From the NCBI GenBank assembly GCA_023416585.1, contig JAEZHM010000113.1:167672-231671 (forward strand): 64,000 bases of DNA, in the 5' to 3' direction. The position numbers and the translations under genes were made by a program. Shown here piece by piece: positions 24,691 to 33,808 of the stretch; the first letter of the stretch is position 1, and every line of letters begins with the position of its first letter. This DNA is from Bacillota bacterium. GTDB lineage: Bacteria > Bacillota > Clostridia > Christensenellales > Aristaeellaceae. Below the pieces are notes generated by a model. It was not told the origin of the DNA and ran no database searches. It saw only the letters and a list, made by a program, of their open reading frames with translations.

Positions 24691-26472
24691 ATGGTACAAA
24701 AAGTGGCCGGCAGGTTGAAGCTTTCCTTTTCCTCGAGCCTTTTGAAAAAGATCATGCTATTGTATGTGGCGATATTCGTGATACCACTCCTTTTGCTGTA
24801 TGGGTGGCTTCATCATGCCGCCAGCCAGCGTGCGCAAAGCGATAGCGGTGTACAGCTTGTTTCTGCCCTGAGGAATATCTCCGACACCATGGAGGAGGTG
24901 TTCCGCAGCGTAAATTTCGTGCAAAGCCAGATGCAGGCATCGCCGGAATTTTCCGAGGCCGCTTTTACTATGCGGCCCAGCGAGGGCGTGCCCACTTTTG
25001 CGCAGTACCAGCTCAGGGAAGATCAAAACAAGCGTCTATATCAGTTTTTTATCAACAATAGTTACCTTTATTCTTTAAAACTGTGGAATCCCTTTGGGAA
25101 TGTGATGTTTTCCAACAGGATCGCCAACACTCGCAAAGCTATTGTCAACCCTACCAAGGTCGACCAGGAAGATGTCACCGGCATTGGCACGCAGCAAAAA
25201 AGCTGGCACCTTCAATACGACGCGTCGCTTCAAGAATGGCTTTTCGTAACCTACAGCCGTATCTTCTGTGCATCCAATCCCACTTTGGAGCTGTACACCA
25301 AGGCCGCCGTCGGCCAGGATGCGCTTACGAAGCGTCTGCGCGGCTACTACCCAGACGACAGGGTGGAGCTTTTCATCCAGGTCCCCGGGATGGCCCACGC
25401 GTCTGTCACCTCGCCTCAGAGGGAATCTCCGGCGCAGGCCCTGGCGGAAAGCCCCTTATCCGGCTCCAGCGGTTTCTCCACCTTTACCTATAGCAAAGCG
25501 ACCTATCTGGCCGCTTATTACTATTCCAGATATACGAACTGGTACTATGTGGCTACGGCCCCGCTGTCGTTTTTCAATACTTCCCTGGCGGTGATGGATC
25601 AATATTTCGTCTATTTTTTGTTTATCCTTGGGGCCATTTTCCTTACGTGCACTTTGCTGCTCCTGTTCCAGGTAATCCTACCCATGCGCAGCATCAGCAG
25701 GACCATGCGCATCGCTGAAAAGGGCGATCTGAGCGTCCGCATCCATACGGACCGCAAGGATGAACTGGGCTACATCGGCCACCGTCTCAACGTTCTTTTG
25801 GAAAGCATCGATAGTCTGATCTACGAGAATTATGAAAGCCGTCTTCTGAAAAACGACTTTGAGCTCAAGTATATCCAAACCCAGCTCAAGGAACATTTCA
25901 TATACAATACCTTGGACAGCATTCATTGGATAGCTGACAAGCACCATGTGCCGCAGATTTCGGAAATCATTTTTGTGCTCAGCCGGTTTTTCCGCCTCAT
26001 GCTCAACCAGGGCAGTGACACCATCTCTATCAGGGAGGCTGCGGAGATATCCAGATGCTATATCGCGCTTCACAACGTTCGGATGGATGACGCCATTTCC
26101 GCCCGGATTGATGTGGAGCCTGAGCTTTCCGGCAAGCCGGTGCTCAAATATCTGTTCCAGCCAGTACTGGAAAACGCCATCGTTCACGGCCTTGCGCCCA
26201 ATCAAGGCGGACATTTGCACATTTCTTTCACCAGGGGCGAAAAAGGCCGCATCCGCTATACCGTGGAGGATGACGGCGTCGGAATCGCGCCGCAGCGCTT
26301 GGATGAGATCCGCCAGGCCATCCGGGACAACCATGCGGAGGAGAAGTTTTTCGCACTGGCCACGCTCAACCGGCAGCTGCGGCTGTACTTTGGCGAGCAG
26401 TATGTTTATGAGATTGACAGTGAGTGCGGCCATGGCACCCGCGTAATGCTGGAGTTCCCTGTAAAGGAGTGA
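24691..26472 (+). CDS. Membrane sensor histidine kinase, YesM type, with altered catalytic motifs
   Basis: A 593-residue protein: membrane segment (about 25-45), extracytoplasmic sensor, second segment (about 305-330), HAMP linker (RTMRIAEKGDLSVRIH), His_kinase region and ATPase domain. The phosphorylation motif reads QLKEHFIYNTLDS (His402) instead of QxNPHFLYN. The N box (VLENAIVHG) and VEDDGVGI are normal, but the usual GxGLxN lid motif is replaced by FFALATLNRQL. Activity may be reduced or regulated differently. The start ATG (24691) follows GAGGTGG 12 bases upstream; ATG at 24664 is an alternative. It is divergent from the epimerase-importer operon and coupled to the regulator after it. 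Confidence 0.88.
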   Translation: MVQKVAGRLKLSFSSSLLKKIMLLYVAIFVIPLLLLYGWLHHAASQRAQSDSGVQLVSALRNISDTMEEVFRSVNFVQSQMQASPEFSEAAFTMRPSEGVPTFAQYQLREDQNKRLYQFFINNSYLYSLKLWNPFGNVMFSNRIANTRKAIVNPTKVDQEDVTGIGTQQKSWHLQYDASLQEWLFVTYSRIFCASNPTLELYTKAAVGQDALTKRLRGYYPDDRVELFIQVPGMAHASVTSPQRESPAQALAESPLSGSSGFSTFTYSKATYLAAYYYSRYTNWYYVATAPLSFFNTSLAVMDQYFVYFLFILGAIFLTCTLLLLFQVILPMRSISRTMRIAEKGDLSVRIHTDRKDELGYIGHRLNVLLESIDSLIYENYESRLLKNDFELKYIQTQLKEHFIYNTLDSIHWIADKHHVPQISEIIFVLSRFFRLMLNQGSDTISIREAAEISRCYIALHNVRMDDAISARIDVEPELSGKPVLKYLFQPVLENAIVHGLAPNQGGHLHISFTRGEKGRIRYTVEDDGVGIAPQRLDEIRQAIRDNHAEEKFFALATLNRQLRLYFGEQYVYEIDSECGHGTRVMLEFPVKE

Positions 26473-26478
26473 TTCTTC

Positions 26479-27978
26479 ATGTGGAAGGCGATCATCATTG
26501 ATGATGAAAAGCTAATTCGCCTGGGCCTGATGGATTATATCGACTGGGCCGCGCTGGAGGTCAAGGTCTGCGATACCTGCGCCAATGGGACAGAGGGGCT
26601 GGAATCCATCCTCAAATGGTGCCCGGATATTGTCATCACGGATATTTCCATGCCGTACATGGACGGCGTCTCGCTGCTCAAGCAGTCCCGCCTCCACGGG
26701 CTCTCCTGCGAATTCATCTTCATCAGCGCGTATTCCGATTTTGCCTATGCCAAGGACGCGGTGACATACGGCGCTTTTGATTACCTCCTTAAGCCTCTGG
26801 AAGCGCCCATACTTTTTGATTGCGTCCGGAGATGCGTACAAAAACTCTCCGCCACACTTCGCCCCGCACTGCCTCAATTGGATCAGGATGCCCTTGGCGA
26901 GATCATACGCAACATGCTTACCTGCCTTCCCAGATCAGAGCCGGCCTTCCACGCCCTTTTGAAATATCACGGGATCAGCGGAACATCCTCGCTTTATCTG
27001 GCGACCTTCGTCATCGGTTCCCCGGCGCCGGTCCATGCCTGGCTTGAGGAAAACCGGCCCTTGGATTTCAGGGCATTCCCCGCCGAAATCTCCAGGTCAG
27101 TGCAGGTCCTTTTGTTGTATCTGCCGGGAATGCAGGAATCCTTCTGCCGTCAGTTCAAGGATTTTCTTAACCAGCATCAAGCAGTCTATGAATTTCTCCC
27201 ATGCGGGGAGGGGATATGTGCCGCGTTTGAGCGAAGTATGCTTGCCCTGTTGGAAAGGAACCGTCCTTCCCCCGCAGGTATGGAGCCCTTCGCCTATCTT
27301 TCCTCCGACCGTCAGGCGCTTTCAGATCAGGTGATCAAGAGCCTCGCGCCGGAGCAGCTTGATGATGCCATGGGCGTTTTGCTTAAGCAATTTTCCGACG
27401 CGCCGCCATCTGGCCATGAGAAAATGATGGAGCAATGCGCCAGGTTTCTGGAAAACGTCTACCGGCAGCTTGAGGAATGCTATGGAAATCCCCTCCAGGG
27501 CTGCCCGGAGAAGGGAACGTACGTCCGACGCCTGCGCGGCGCGAATAATTTTTATGATGCTTTTTTGCTTTTGCAACAACTGATGCTTGAACTATTTGCG
27601 CATCTTCGGTCCCAGGCCACAGGCAGTCCCTATACCAAGGAAGCGCTGGCTATCATCAGGAGCCGTTACGGCGAGGACCTGTCGCTCAAGCAGGTAGCCA
27701 AGGAAATTGGGGTCAGTGGTTCCCACTTGAGTATGGTGTTTAAAACAGATACGGGTCATTCCTTCAGCGAATACCTGTTCCTGCACCGTATGCAGATCGC
27801 CCAGGAACTGATCCTGCATGGAAAACATAAAATATACGAAGTGGGCGCCAAGGTGGGCTACCCCGACGTGGTACAGTTCTCCAAACGGTTTAAGGACCAT
27901 TTCCATTATTCGCCCAAACAGTGGCAGAAGTCCACCCTGCTTGGTGAGTCCTCCCTTACAAAAAGGGACAAGAAATAG
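26479..27978 (+). CDS. Response regulator with AraC-type DNA-binding domain (YesN type)
   Basis: A 499-residue regulator partnered with the kinase six bases upstream. The receiver domain has IIIDDE, Asp55 in DIVITDISMPY and Lys in YLLKPL. A long middle region follows, then the AraC double helix-turn-helix (LSLKQVAKEIGVSGSHLSMV and IYEVGAKVGYPDVVQFSKRF) ending YSPKQWQKS. A GGAGTGATT site precedes the ATG. It probably activates the divergent epimerase-importer operon and possibly the minus-strand importer after it. A stem-loop follows the stop. Confidence 0.93.
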   Translation: MWKAIIIDDEKLIRLGLMDYIDWAALEVKVCDTCANGTEGLESILKWCPDIVITDISMPYMDGVSLLKQSRLHGLSCEFIFISAYSDFAYAKDAVTYGAFDYLLKPLEAPILFDCVRRCVQKLSATLRPALPQLDQDALGEIIRNMLTCLPRSEPAFHALLKYHGISGTSSLYLATFVIGSPAPVHAWLEENRPLDFRAFPAEISRSVQVLLLYLPGMQESFCRQFKDFLNQHQAVYEFLPCGEGICAAFERSMLALLERNRPSPAGMEPFAYLSSDRQALSDQVIKSLAPEQLDDAMGVLLKQFSDAPPSGHEKMMEQCARFLENVYRQLEECYGNPLQGCPEKGTYVRRLRGANNFYDAFLLLQQLMLELFAHLRSQATGSPYTKEALAIIRSRYGEDLSLKQVAKEIGVSGSHLSMVFKTDTGHSFSEYLFLHRMQIAQELILHGKHKIYEVGAKVGYPDVVQFSKRFKDHFHYSPKQWQKSTLLGESSLTKRDKK

Positions 27979-27981
27979 CGC

Positions 27982-28020
27982 CGCCCGATGCCCAGGAAAA
28001 AGCAGGGTGTCCGGGCGTTA
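27982..28020 (+). terminator. Terminator candidate after kinase/regulator operon
   Basis: CGCCCG (27982-27987) pairs with CGGGCG (28012-28017); an inner ATGCCC/GGGTGT stem extends it past one bulge. The T tract is weak (TTATTCCTT), so termination is probable but not certain. Confidence 0.55.
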
Positions 28021-28466
28021 TTCCTTGCCCCGGTTCAGGTTTCGTAATTGAAATTCATCGAAATATGGATACTGTCGCCAGGCTTGGCGTTGATATGATC
28101 ATTAGTAAGGCACGGGGAAATATGGCGCGAGATCGGGGGAAAAGCCAGATAGAATTAAGCAGATGGCAGAACACTTTCACTTTTATGTGGATAAGGTCGT
28201 GACTAATTTACTGAATGAGTTAGCAAATGAACTTACCAGCCTGAGTGCGGCTGACAGTGTTCGGATTTCTGGGCATTTTCGGGTATGACCGGACAGGGAA
28301 TGACGAATGCTGTTGCATTATTGCTGCATGTTATAATGGCAGGCGGGATATTTACGGAGCAATGACTAAAGTGGTTCATGCAAAACCTTATCAATCTAGA
28401 TCCATTAGTTGTGTTGGCTTTTTACATTGCCTTACATTCCGCAGAGCAAAAACCCCTATTGCCACG
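28021..28466. other. Gap between convergent operons; one doubtful small ORF
   Basis: A plus-strand ORF at 28163-28288 encodes 41 residues starting MAEHFHFYVDKVVTNLLNEL. It has no convincing ribosome-binding site, and the next frame continues for a further 26 codons after a TGA overlap. I recognise no family; it may be a leftover of a longer gene. Nothing else is seen. Confidence 0.25.
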
Positions 28467-29339
28467 TTATCCTTTCACCGAGCCAGCCGTCATACCTTTC
28501 ACCAATTTATCCTGCAGTATGCAGAACAGGATGATCATTGGCAGAACCGCCAGGACAAGAACTGTAAGAATGATTGGAATATTAATGGAATGCTCCCCTT
28601 TGTAATTATTTAAGGCCATAGGAAGCGTCTGCGCTTTAGCCGATTGGGTGAGTGTCTTTACAAAGGCAAATTCATTCCAGTAATTGATGCCGTTATAGAT
28701 GCAAAGCGTTGATATGCCCGGCTTTGACAGCGGAAGAATCACATGGATAAAATTCCTGTACCTCCCGCATCCGTCTATTTCCGCCGCTTGTTCAATTTCC
28801 TGTGGTATCGTACGCATAAAGTTCGTAAGAATGAATACCGACATAGGCAACGAAAAGGCGACATAGGGACCGGGAAGAGCCCATATTGTATCATACAATT
28901 TGATGTCGATTGTCATTTTAAATACAGGGATCAGCGTCACATGCATCGGTATGGACATACATGCAATGATAAAGCCATACAAGAAGCCCCGCATTTTGAA
29001 CTTCATTCTGGATAGGGGATACGACGCAAAGGAAGACAAGGCCACCATAAGCAGCAGCGAAACTGAGGTGACAATGACACTCCGCAAGAAATAACCAAAG
29101 AAAGCACCGTCAAGGACGGTTTTGTAATTTTCAATATACAGGCTCTTTGGCAGGGTGAAGACACCAGACACCAGCATTTCAAACTGCTCCTTGAATGAGT
29201 TCAGCACCATGAATATAAAAGGGGTAAAAGTGATAAACAACCAGAAGACCGCCAGTATCGTAGCGATTGTCCACGCTAAAGTCTTTTTGAATTGAACGCC
29301 TGACTTTACGCTCATCTCCGCGCTGGTATTCAGGCTCAT
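28467..29339 (-). CDS. Sugar ABC transporter permease, MalG type
   Basis: A 290-residue membrane protein with six segments, MalG-like loop EIEQAAEIDGCGRYRNFIHV and tail KGMTAGSVKG. It starts two bases before the end of the partner permease gene region, with AAAGGAGGAAG ahead of the ATG. It is the last gene of the minus-strand importer 28467-31674. The divergent kinase/regulator pair at 32042-35496 is the most likely controller. Confidence 0.92.
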   Translation of the reverse strand: MSLNTSAEMSVKSGVQFKKTLAWTIATILAVFWLFITFTPFIFMVLNSFKEQFEMLVSGVFTLPKSLYIENYKTVLDGAFFGYFLRSVIVTSVSLLLMVALSSFASYPLSRMKFKMRGFLYGFIIACMSIPMHVTLIPVFKMTIDIKLYDTIWALPGPYVAFSLPMSVFILTNFMRTIPQEIEQAAEIDGCGRYRNFIHVILPLSKPGISTLCIYNGINYWNEFAFVKTLTQSAKAQTLPMALNNYKGEHSINIPIILTVLVLAVLPMIILFCILQDKLVKGMTAGSVKG

Positions 29340-29340
29340 A

Positions 29341-30246
29341 TCAGGCTTCCTCCTTTCCTGTCAAGATCCTGCGGATGACTACGGCAATGGTGGTAATCAG
29401 AAAGAACATGCCGAATGCAATCGCCGAACCATAGCCCATCTTGAAATATTTAAAGGAAGTGCTGTACATATATGTCGCCATCAGGTCTGTGGCATTACCT
29501 GGCCCGCCACCTGTCATCACATAAACAAGGTCAAAATACTTCAAGGAGCCGATGAGGGACAGAATACAGGCTGATTTGATTGTGGGGAGAAGCATGGGTA
29601 CCGCAACGTACCACACATATTTTGTGCGTGTAGCCCCGTCAATTAAGGCCGCCTCAAAAATATCGGTATCAAAACCGCTGTATCCGGCAACGAAATAGAC
29701 CATATAAAATGGGGTATATTGCCAGGCGATAACCCCAATGACTGTATACAGCGCTCTTTTGGGATCACCCAGCAAGTCTATGTTTTTGCCGCCAAAAAAG
29801 TTTGATATTGTTGATATGATGCCGCCGTTGGTTGCCAGTGCATACTGGAACAGGAATCCTATGGCAACCGAACTCATCAGCAATGGCAAAAACCAGACGA
29901 TCTTGAACAGATTGAATTTTTTTCCTCCGGCATCAAGAAATGTGGCCAGCAGAAAACCGATGGGGATCTGGATCAGGATAGACATTACCATAATAACAAC
30001 GTTGTTTTTGAAGGAAAACCAGAAACGGCCATCCGATACCAAGGATTTCCAGTTTAGCATGCCAATAAATGTTTTCTTGGCGGCAATACCGTTCCATTCG
30101 AACAAGCTTATTCGAAAAGTATCAAATATGGGATAAATGATGAATATCGCCATCAGCAACAACGCAGGCACCATAAATGTGGTCGCTGCAATGATTGTGC
30201 TGTGATGCCTCTTCCTTTGCAACGAAAGCCCATGTTCATTGTACAA
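29341..30246 (-). CDS. Sugar ABC transporter permease, MalF/UgpA type
   Basis: A 301-residue membrane protein with six segments and EAA loop DIFEAALIDGATRTKYVWYV. The only well-placed start is TTG (30246), five to six bases after GGGGGGAT; no ATG is in frame nearby. It forms the channel with the downstream MalG-type permease and works with the 30361-31674 binding protein. A perfect 11-base-pair stem-loop lies between it and the binding-protein gene. Confidence 0.9.
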   Translation of the reverse strand: MYNEHGLSLQRKRHHSTIIAATTFMVPALLLMAIFIIYPIFDTFRISLFEWNGIAAKKTFIGMLNWKSLVSDGRFWFSFKNNVVIMVMSILIQIPIGFLLATFLDAGGKKFNLFKIVWFLPLLMSSVAIGFLFQYALATNGGIISTISNFFGGKNIDLLGDPKRALYTVIGVIAWQYTPFYMVYFVAGYSGFDTDIFEAALIDGATRTKYVWYVAVPMLLPTIKSACILSLIGSLKYFDLVYVMTGGGPGNATDLMATYMYSTSFKYFKMGYGSAIAFGMFFLITTIAVVIRRILTGKEEA

Positions 30247-30288
30247 ATGGGATCCCCCCCAACTACAATTTCCATAGTCTGTTTTATA

Positions 30289-30327
30289 AACTGCGGCCTA
30301 CAGATGATTTTTCTGAAGGCCGCAGTT
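30289..30327 (-). terminator. Stem-loop between binding-protein and permease genes
   Basis: AACTGCGGCCT (30289-30299) pairs perfectly with AGGCCGCAGTT (30317-30327). No proper T tract follows on the minus strand, so it may stabilise the upstream mRNA end more than terminate. Confidence 0.65.
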
Positions 30328-30360
30328 ATTTCGCTATTGTTTTGCTAAGGAGTATATGCT

Positions 30361-31674
30361 TTACTTTTTAAGGTATGCCGCCATCGCATCCTGCAAAGCC
30401 TGATTGGCTTCCTGCGGCGTCTTCGTCAGGCCGAAGATGTCCTGGCACAGATCCTTATGCCGTTCTCCAACCTCCGGGGGCAGGTATTGGTCGTACCACA
30501 GCTGCACCTGGGGGGCGGCTGTGAAATCGGCCCAGATCTGCTTCATGCACTGGTCTTCAATCGTATCGCCCATGCCTACGATGGAGGGAATGGTGTTGGA
30601 TTTCAATTGATCCTGATTATAGGTATCGTCATTGAAGAACTGGGTAGCCAGAATGAAGGCGGCCTTCAGTTTTTCATCATCGTTATGAATGTTGAAGGCG
30701 AAGCCGTTGCCTATGGATGTGCCTACAACAATATTCTGCGGGAATTTGCTGCCTTCCAAAGCGGGGAAAGCAAAGTAGCCGATGTTTTCTTTGTACCAGG
30801 TTTCCTGATCGCGGGCCATCGTGCGGGACTGCCAGGAACCATGCAGCATCATGGCTGCCTTTTCCTGATACATCAGCTGGCGGTCCTGTCCGTCGTCGGT
30901 GCTCAAAGAGTTGACGCCTTCGGGGAAGTAGCCCTTTTTGACCCAGTCCTGTATAGTTTGCGCGGCATACATGAACGCTTCATCCGTGAATGAGCCAGTG
31001 CCGGCAACCGCTTTTTCAAAAGCGTCGATTCCGCCGAAACGGGTCGCGAGATACATGAAGTACATGGAGCCGGTCCACTTGGAGCCGTTGGCCAGAGAGA
31101 AGGGGATGTAGCCGGCTTTGACCAGCTTGTCGCAAGCTGCTTCCAGCTCGGTGATGGTTGTAGGTACCGTAATGCCTACCTTTTCAAAGATCTTCTTGTT
31201 GTAATAGATTCCGCAGCCGCCAATGCCGCCGTAGGGGATCGCATACATTTTGCCGTCATACTTGCACTGTTCAACAGCGGAAGGCAGGAACTTGACGGTA
31301 TTGTACTTGTCAAAAAATTCCGTAATGTCTGCCGCAAAGCCGGACTTGATGTACTCGATCATCGGGCCGCCGCCCCAGTGGATGTACATATCCGGGCACT
31401 GGCCGGAACTCATGGCGATGATCAGCTTCTCTTTGTATGCGTCGTTCATTACATGTTCTTGCACAACCTTAACATTTGGGTACGCTGCCATAAAACGAGC
31501 GACAGCCGCCTCTTGTATGGTTTTTTGCGGATCTTCCGACGCAATGTCCCACAACGTGATGGTGATGGGATCGCCGGTGAGCTTCAGGCTTTTGTCCTCG
31601 GCTGACGCGAAGGAGAACAAAGAGAGAACCATTATCAAGCCAAGAACCAGAGAAATGACCTTCTTCAGTTTCAT
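30361..31674 (-). CDS. Extracellular solute-binding protein of sugar ABC importer
   Basis: A 437-residue exported binding protein. MKLKKVISLVLGLIMVLSLF followed by SFASAED is a signal peptide cleaved near ASA. The body is family-1 type, with the hallmark YNKKIFEKVGI segment and GSWQSRTM. The ATG at 31674 lies seven bases after AGGAGG; a TTG two codons earlier overlaps that spacing. It is the first gene of its operon and is divergent from the kinase gene at 32042. Ligand unknown. Confidence 0.9.
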   Translation of the reverse strand: MKLKKVISLVLGLIMVLSLFSFASAEDKSLKLTGDPITITLWDIASEDPQKTIQEAAVARFMAAYPNVKVVQEHVMNDAYKEKLIIAMSSGQCPDMYIHWGGGPMIEYIKSGFAADITEFFDKYNTVKFLPSAVEQCKYDGKMYAIPYGGIGGCGIYYNKKIFEKVGITVPTTITELEAACDKLVKAGYIPFSLANGSKWTGSMYFMYLATRFGGIDAFEKAVAGTGSFTDEAFMYAAQTIQDWVKKGYFPEGVNSLSTDDGQDRQLMYQEKAAMMLHGSWQSRTMARDQETWYKENIGYFAFPALEGSKFPQNIVVGTSIGNGFAFNIHNDDEKLKAAFILATQFFNDDTYNQDQLKSNTIPSIVGMGDTIEDQCMKQIWADFTAAPQVQLWYDQYLPPEVGERHKDLCQDIFGLTKTPQEANQALQDAMAAYLKK

Positions 31675-31972
31675 TGTCAACCCTCCTCTTTTACAGCTTG
31701 TTCCCGCATCTGCTTAAGCGAAACTGACTCTTATGCGATGCTCCAGTCAACCTTATCGTTACAAAGCGTAACCTTCTTTGAAACAAAGTCAACCAGGCAC
31801 ACATAAGTACTTTTGTTCCAAGCAGCATCGCAGTGGCTACATCCATGCTCATTTTCTTTTATGCAGTTGCGAGCGATAAGCTAATAATATATAGCTTAAA
31901 TATTTAGGAATCTCGTGTCAAGCAATTTATGGAAATTCACCTAAAAATGATAAGAAAGTAAAGGTCTGCACA

Positions 31973-32000
31973 TTGACGGCAGGCACAAAGTATGCATAAT
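31973..32000 (+). promoter_or_regulatory. Promoter candidate for kinase/regulator operon
   Basis: TTGACG (31973-31978), 16-base spacer, CATAAT (31995-32000), about 40 bases before the kinase start. The rest of the 31675-31972 gap is AT-rich and must also hold the divergent binding-protein promoter, which I could not place. Confidence 0.45.
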
Positions 32001-32041
32001 GAAGGTATGCGTATCTTGCTAATCGAGGGGGTTCATTTGTC

Positions 32042-33808
32042 ATGCCTTCAAACGAGAAGATGAGCGTAGTAGCCGAAATAAAGGCGTGGCTTGGTAAATT
32101 TAAAATCAGCAACAGCGTTTTCTCACGTCTGGTCGCGATGTTTCTCTTCATTATGATCCCCATTTACGCACTTGGCATCTACATGTATAATTGGGGTTTG
32201 CATACCGTAGAAAATGAAATCGCCAAATCGACTGTCTCTCAACTCTCGTTTTATCTGGCTGGTCTTGAAAACGAGATCGAGCGGATGAAAATGCTGCAAT
32301 ATGACTGTTTAAATGATGATGCACTCAATAACTTGGCGATCAGATGGGAAACTATGACGCCTTATCAGCGTGTGGATAACATGCTTCTTTTACGTCAGCG
32401 CCTGCAGACCATTAAAAACAGCAGCGTCTATATCAAGAACGTGAGTGCGCACATCCGGTCAATTCAAAGGACGATTTCCGCAAACACAGGTAATGATACG
32501 TTCAGCGTGAACCATTTTGAATACATCCGCTCCGGCAAGGATGTCAAGGGCGCGCAGATTATTCCTTACGGCGGGGGATATTACCTAAGCACCTTGCAAT
32601 ACGGACGTTTGACGAGCGACCACCCGCTCTATATGATCGAAATAGAGTTAAGCCCGGAGATCTTTGGGCAAGCGCTCACCCAGTTTAATACCTATGAAGG
32701 TAGCGGCTCCGTACTGGTTGATTTGAGTACGGATGCGATTATTGCGCAAAGTGGCGAAGGCCTGATTCCGGCGCTCGCGGTTGCAAGAAGTCAGGGAATG
32801 GAGTTTATGAGTCATAAGGGTGGAGATTTTTATATCGCTCAGGCTCGGTCAGACTATCTGAATTGGGCGCTACAGCGTTATATTCCGGTAAACATAGTGC
32901 ATTTACCGCTCCAGCACTTTTATACTTGGATCTGGGTATTCACGTTGACGGCGCTGGGGCTCATTCTGGTCTCTTCGTTCTATACCTATCGTGTGATGCA
33001 TAAACCTCTCCTTTTGTTAGTTAAATCCTTCCGCAAGGTGGAGGGGGGGGACTTGAACGTTACAATCCCCAAAGATTCCAAGAACGAATTTGGTTACATG
33101 TATGAGCGCTTCAATGATATGGTACGCAACCTGCGTACGCTGATTGACCAGGTGTATAACCAAAAGTTGCTCGCGCAGCGCGCCGAGCTTAAGCAGCTTC
33201 AGTCTCAGATCAACCCACATTTCCTTTATAACAGCTTCTTCATCCTGAACACTATGGCGCGCATGGGTGATGAAAACCTGATACCCTTCACAAAACTTCT
33301 GGGTGAATATTTCCGCTTTATTACCCGCAGCGGGGCGGACAGCGTGCCGTTATGCGACGAAGTTGCCCATGCACGCGCATACGCAGATATACAAAGGATG
33401 AGGTTCCCCAAGAGGCTGTCGGTGGATTTTGACGAATGTCCCGAAGCTTGGGCGGATTTTAACGTGCCAAGGTTGATTTTGCAGCCGTTAATCGAAAATG
33501 CATTTGAGCATGGCGTAGGGCAGAAATCTTACGACGGGAGGATCGCGATAGGGTTCCATGCGGAGGGCGGGAGTCTGCGAATCAGCGTTGAGGACAACGG
33601 TTCCATTTCGGACGAGGGTATTGCAACGCTGGATAATGCCATGGAAGAAGGCGAAAACCGTGAAATCACGGGCTTGATGAATATTCACAGGCGTGTGCGC
33701 CTGCTTTTTGGCTCGCCAAGCGGCCTTAAGGCGGAAAGGAGCGGCCTTGGCGGTCTAAAAATAACTTTGCTTATAGCGGGGAGGGAAGAGGAATGTACCG
33801 GCTCTTGA
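32042..33808 (+). CDS. Membrane sensor histidine kinase, YesM type
   Basis: A 588-residue kinase: membrane segment near 30-55, extracytoplasmic sensor, second segment near 295-320, HAMP linker, His_kinase domain LQSQINPHFLYNS (His393), ATPase domain with LQPLIENAFEHG and REITGLMNIHRR. The first G box reads VEDNGSISDEG instead of DNGxGI, a mild departure. GAGGGGG lies ten bases before the ATG. Its 3' end overlaps the regulator gene by 16 bases, giving translational coupling. It lies between two importers transcribed in opposite directions and may serve both. Confidence 0.92.
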   Translation: MPSNEKMSVVAEIKAWLGKFKISNSVFSRLVAMFLFIMIPIYALGIYMYNWGLHTVENEIAKSTVSQLSFYLAGLENEIERMKMLQYDCLNDDALNNLAIRWETMTPYQRVDNMLLLRQRLQTIKNSSVYIKNVSAHIRSIQRTISANTGNDTFSVNHFEYIRSGKDVKGAQIIPYGGGYYLSTLQYGRLTSDHPLYMIEIELSPEIFGQALTQFNTYEGSGSVLVDLSTDAIIAQSGEGLIPALAVARSQGMEFMSHKGGDFYIAQARSDYLNWALQRYIPVNIVHLPLQHFYTWIWVFTLTALGLILVSSFYTYRVMHKPLLLLVKSFRKVEGGDLNVTIPKDSKNEFGYMYERFNDMVRNLRTLIDQVYNQKLLAQRAELKQLQSQINPHFLYNSFFILNTMARMGDENLIPFTKLLGEYFRFITRSGADSVPLCDEVAHARAYADIQRMRFPKRLSVDFDECPEAWADFNVPRLILQPLIENAFEHGVGQKSYDGRIAIGFHAEGGSLRISVEDNGSISDEGIATLDNAMEEGENREITGLMNIHRRVRLLFGSPSGLKAERSGLGGLKITLLIAGREEECTGS

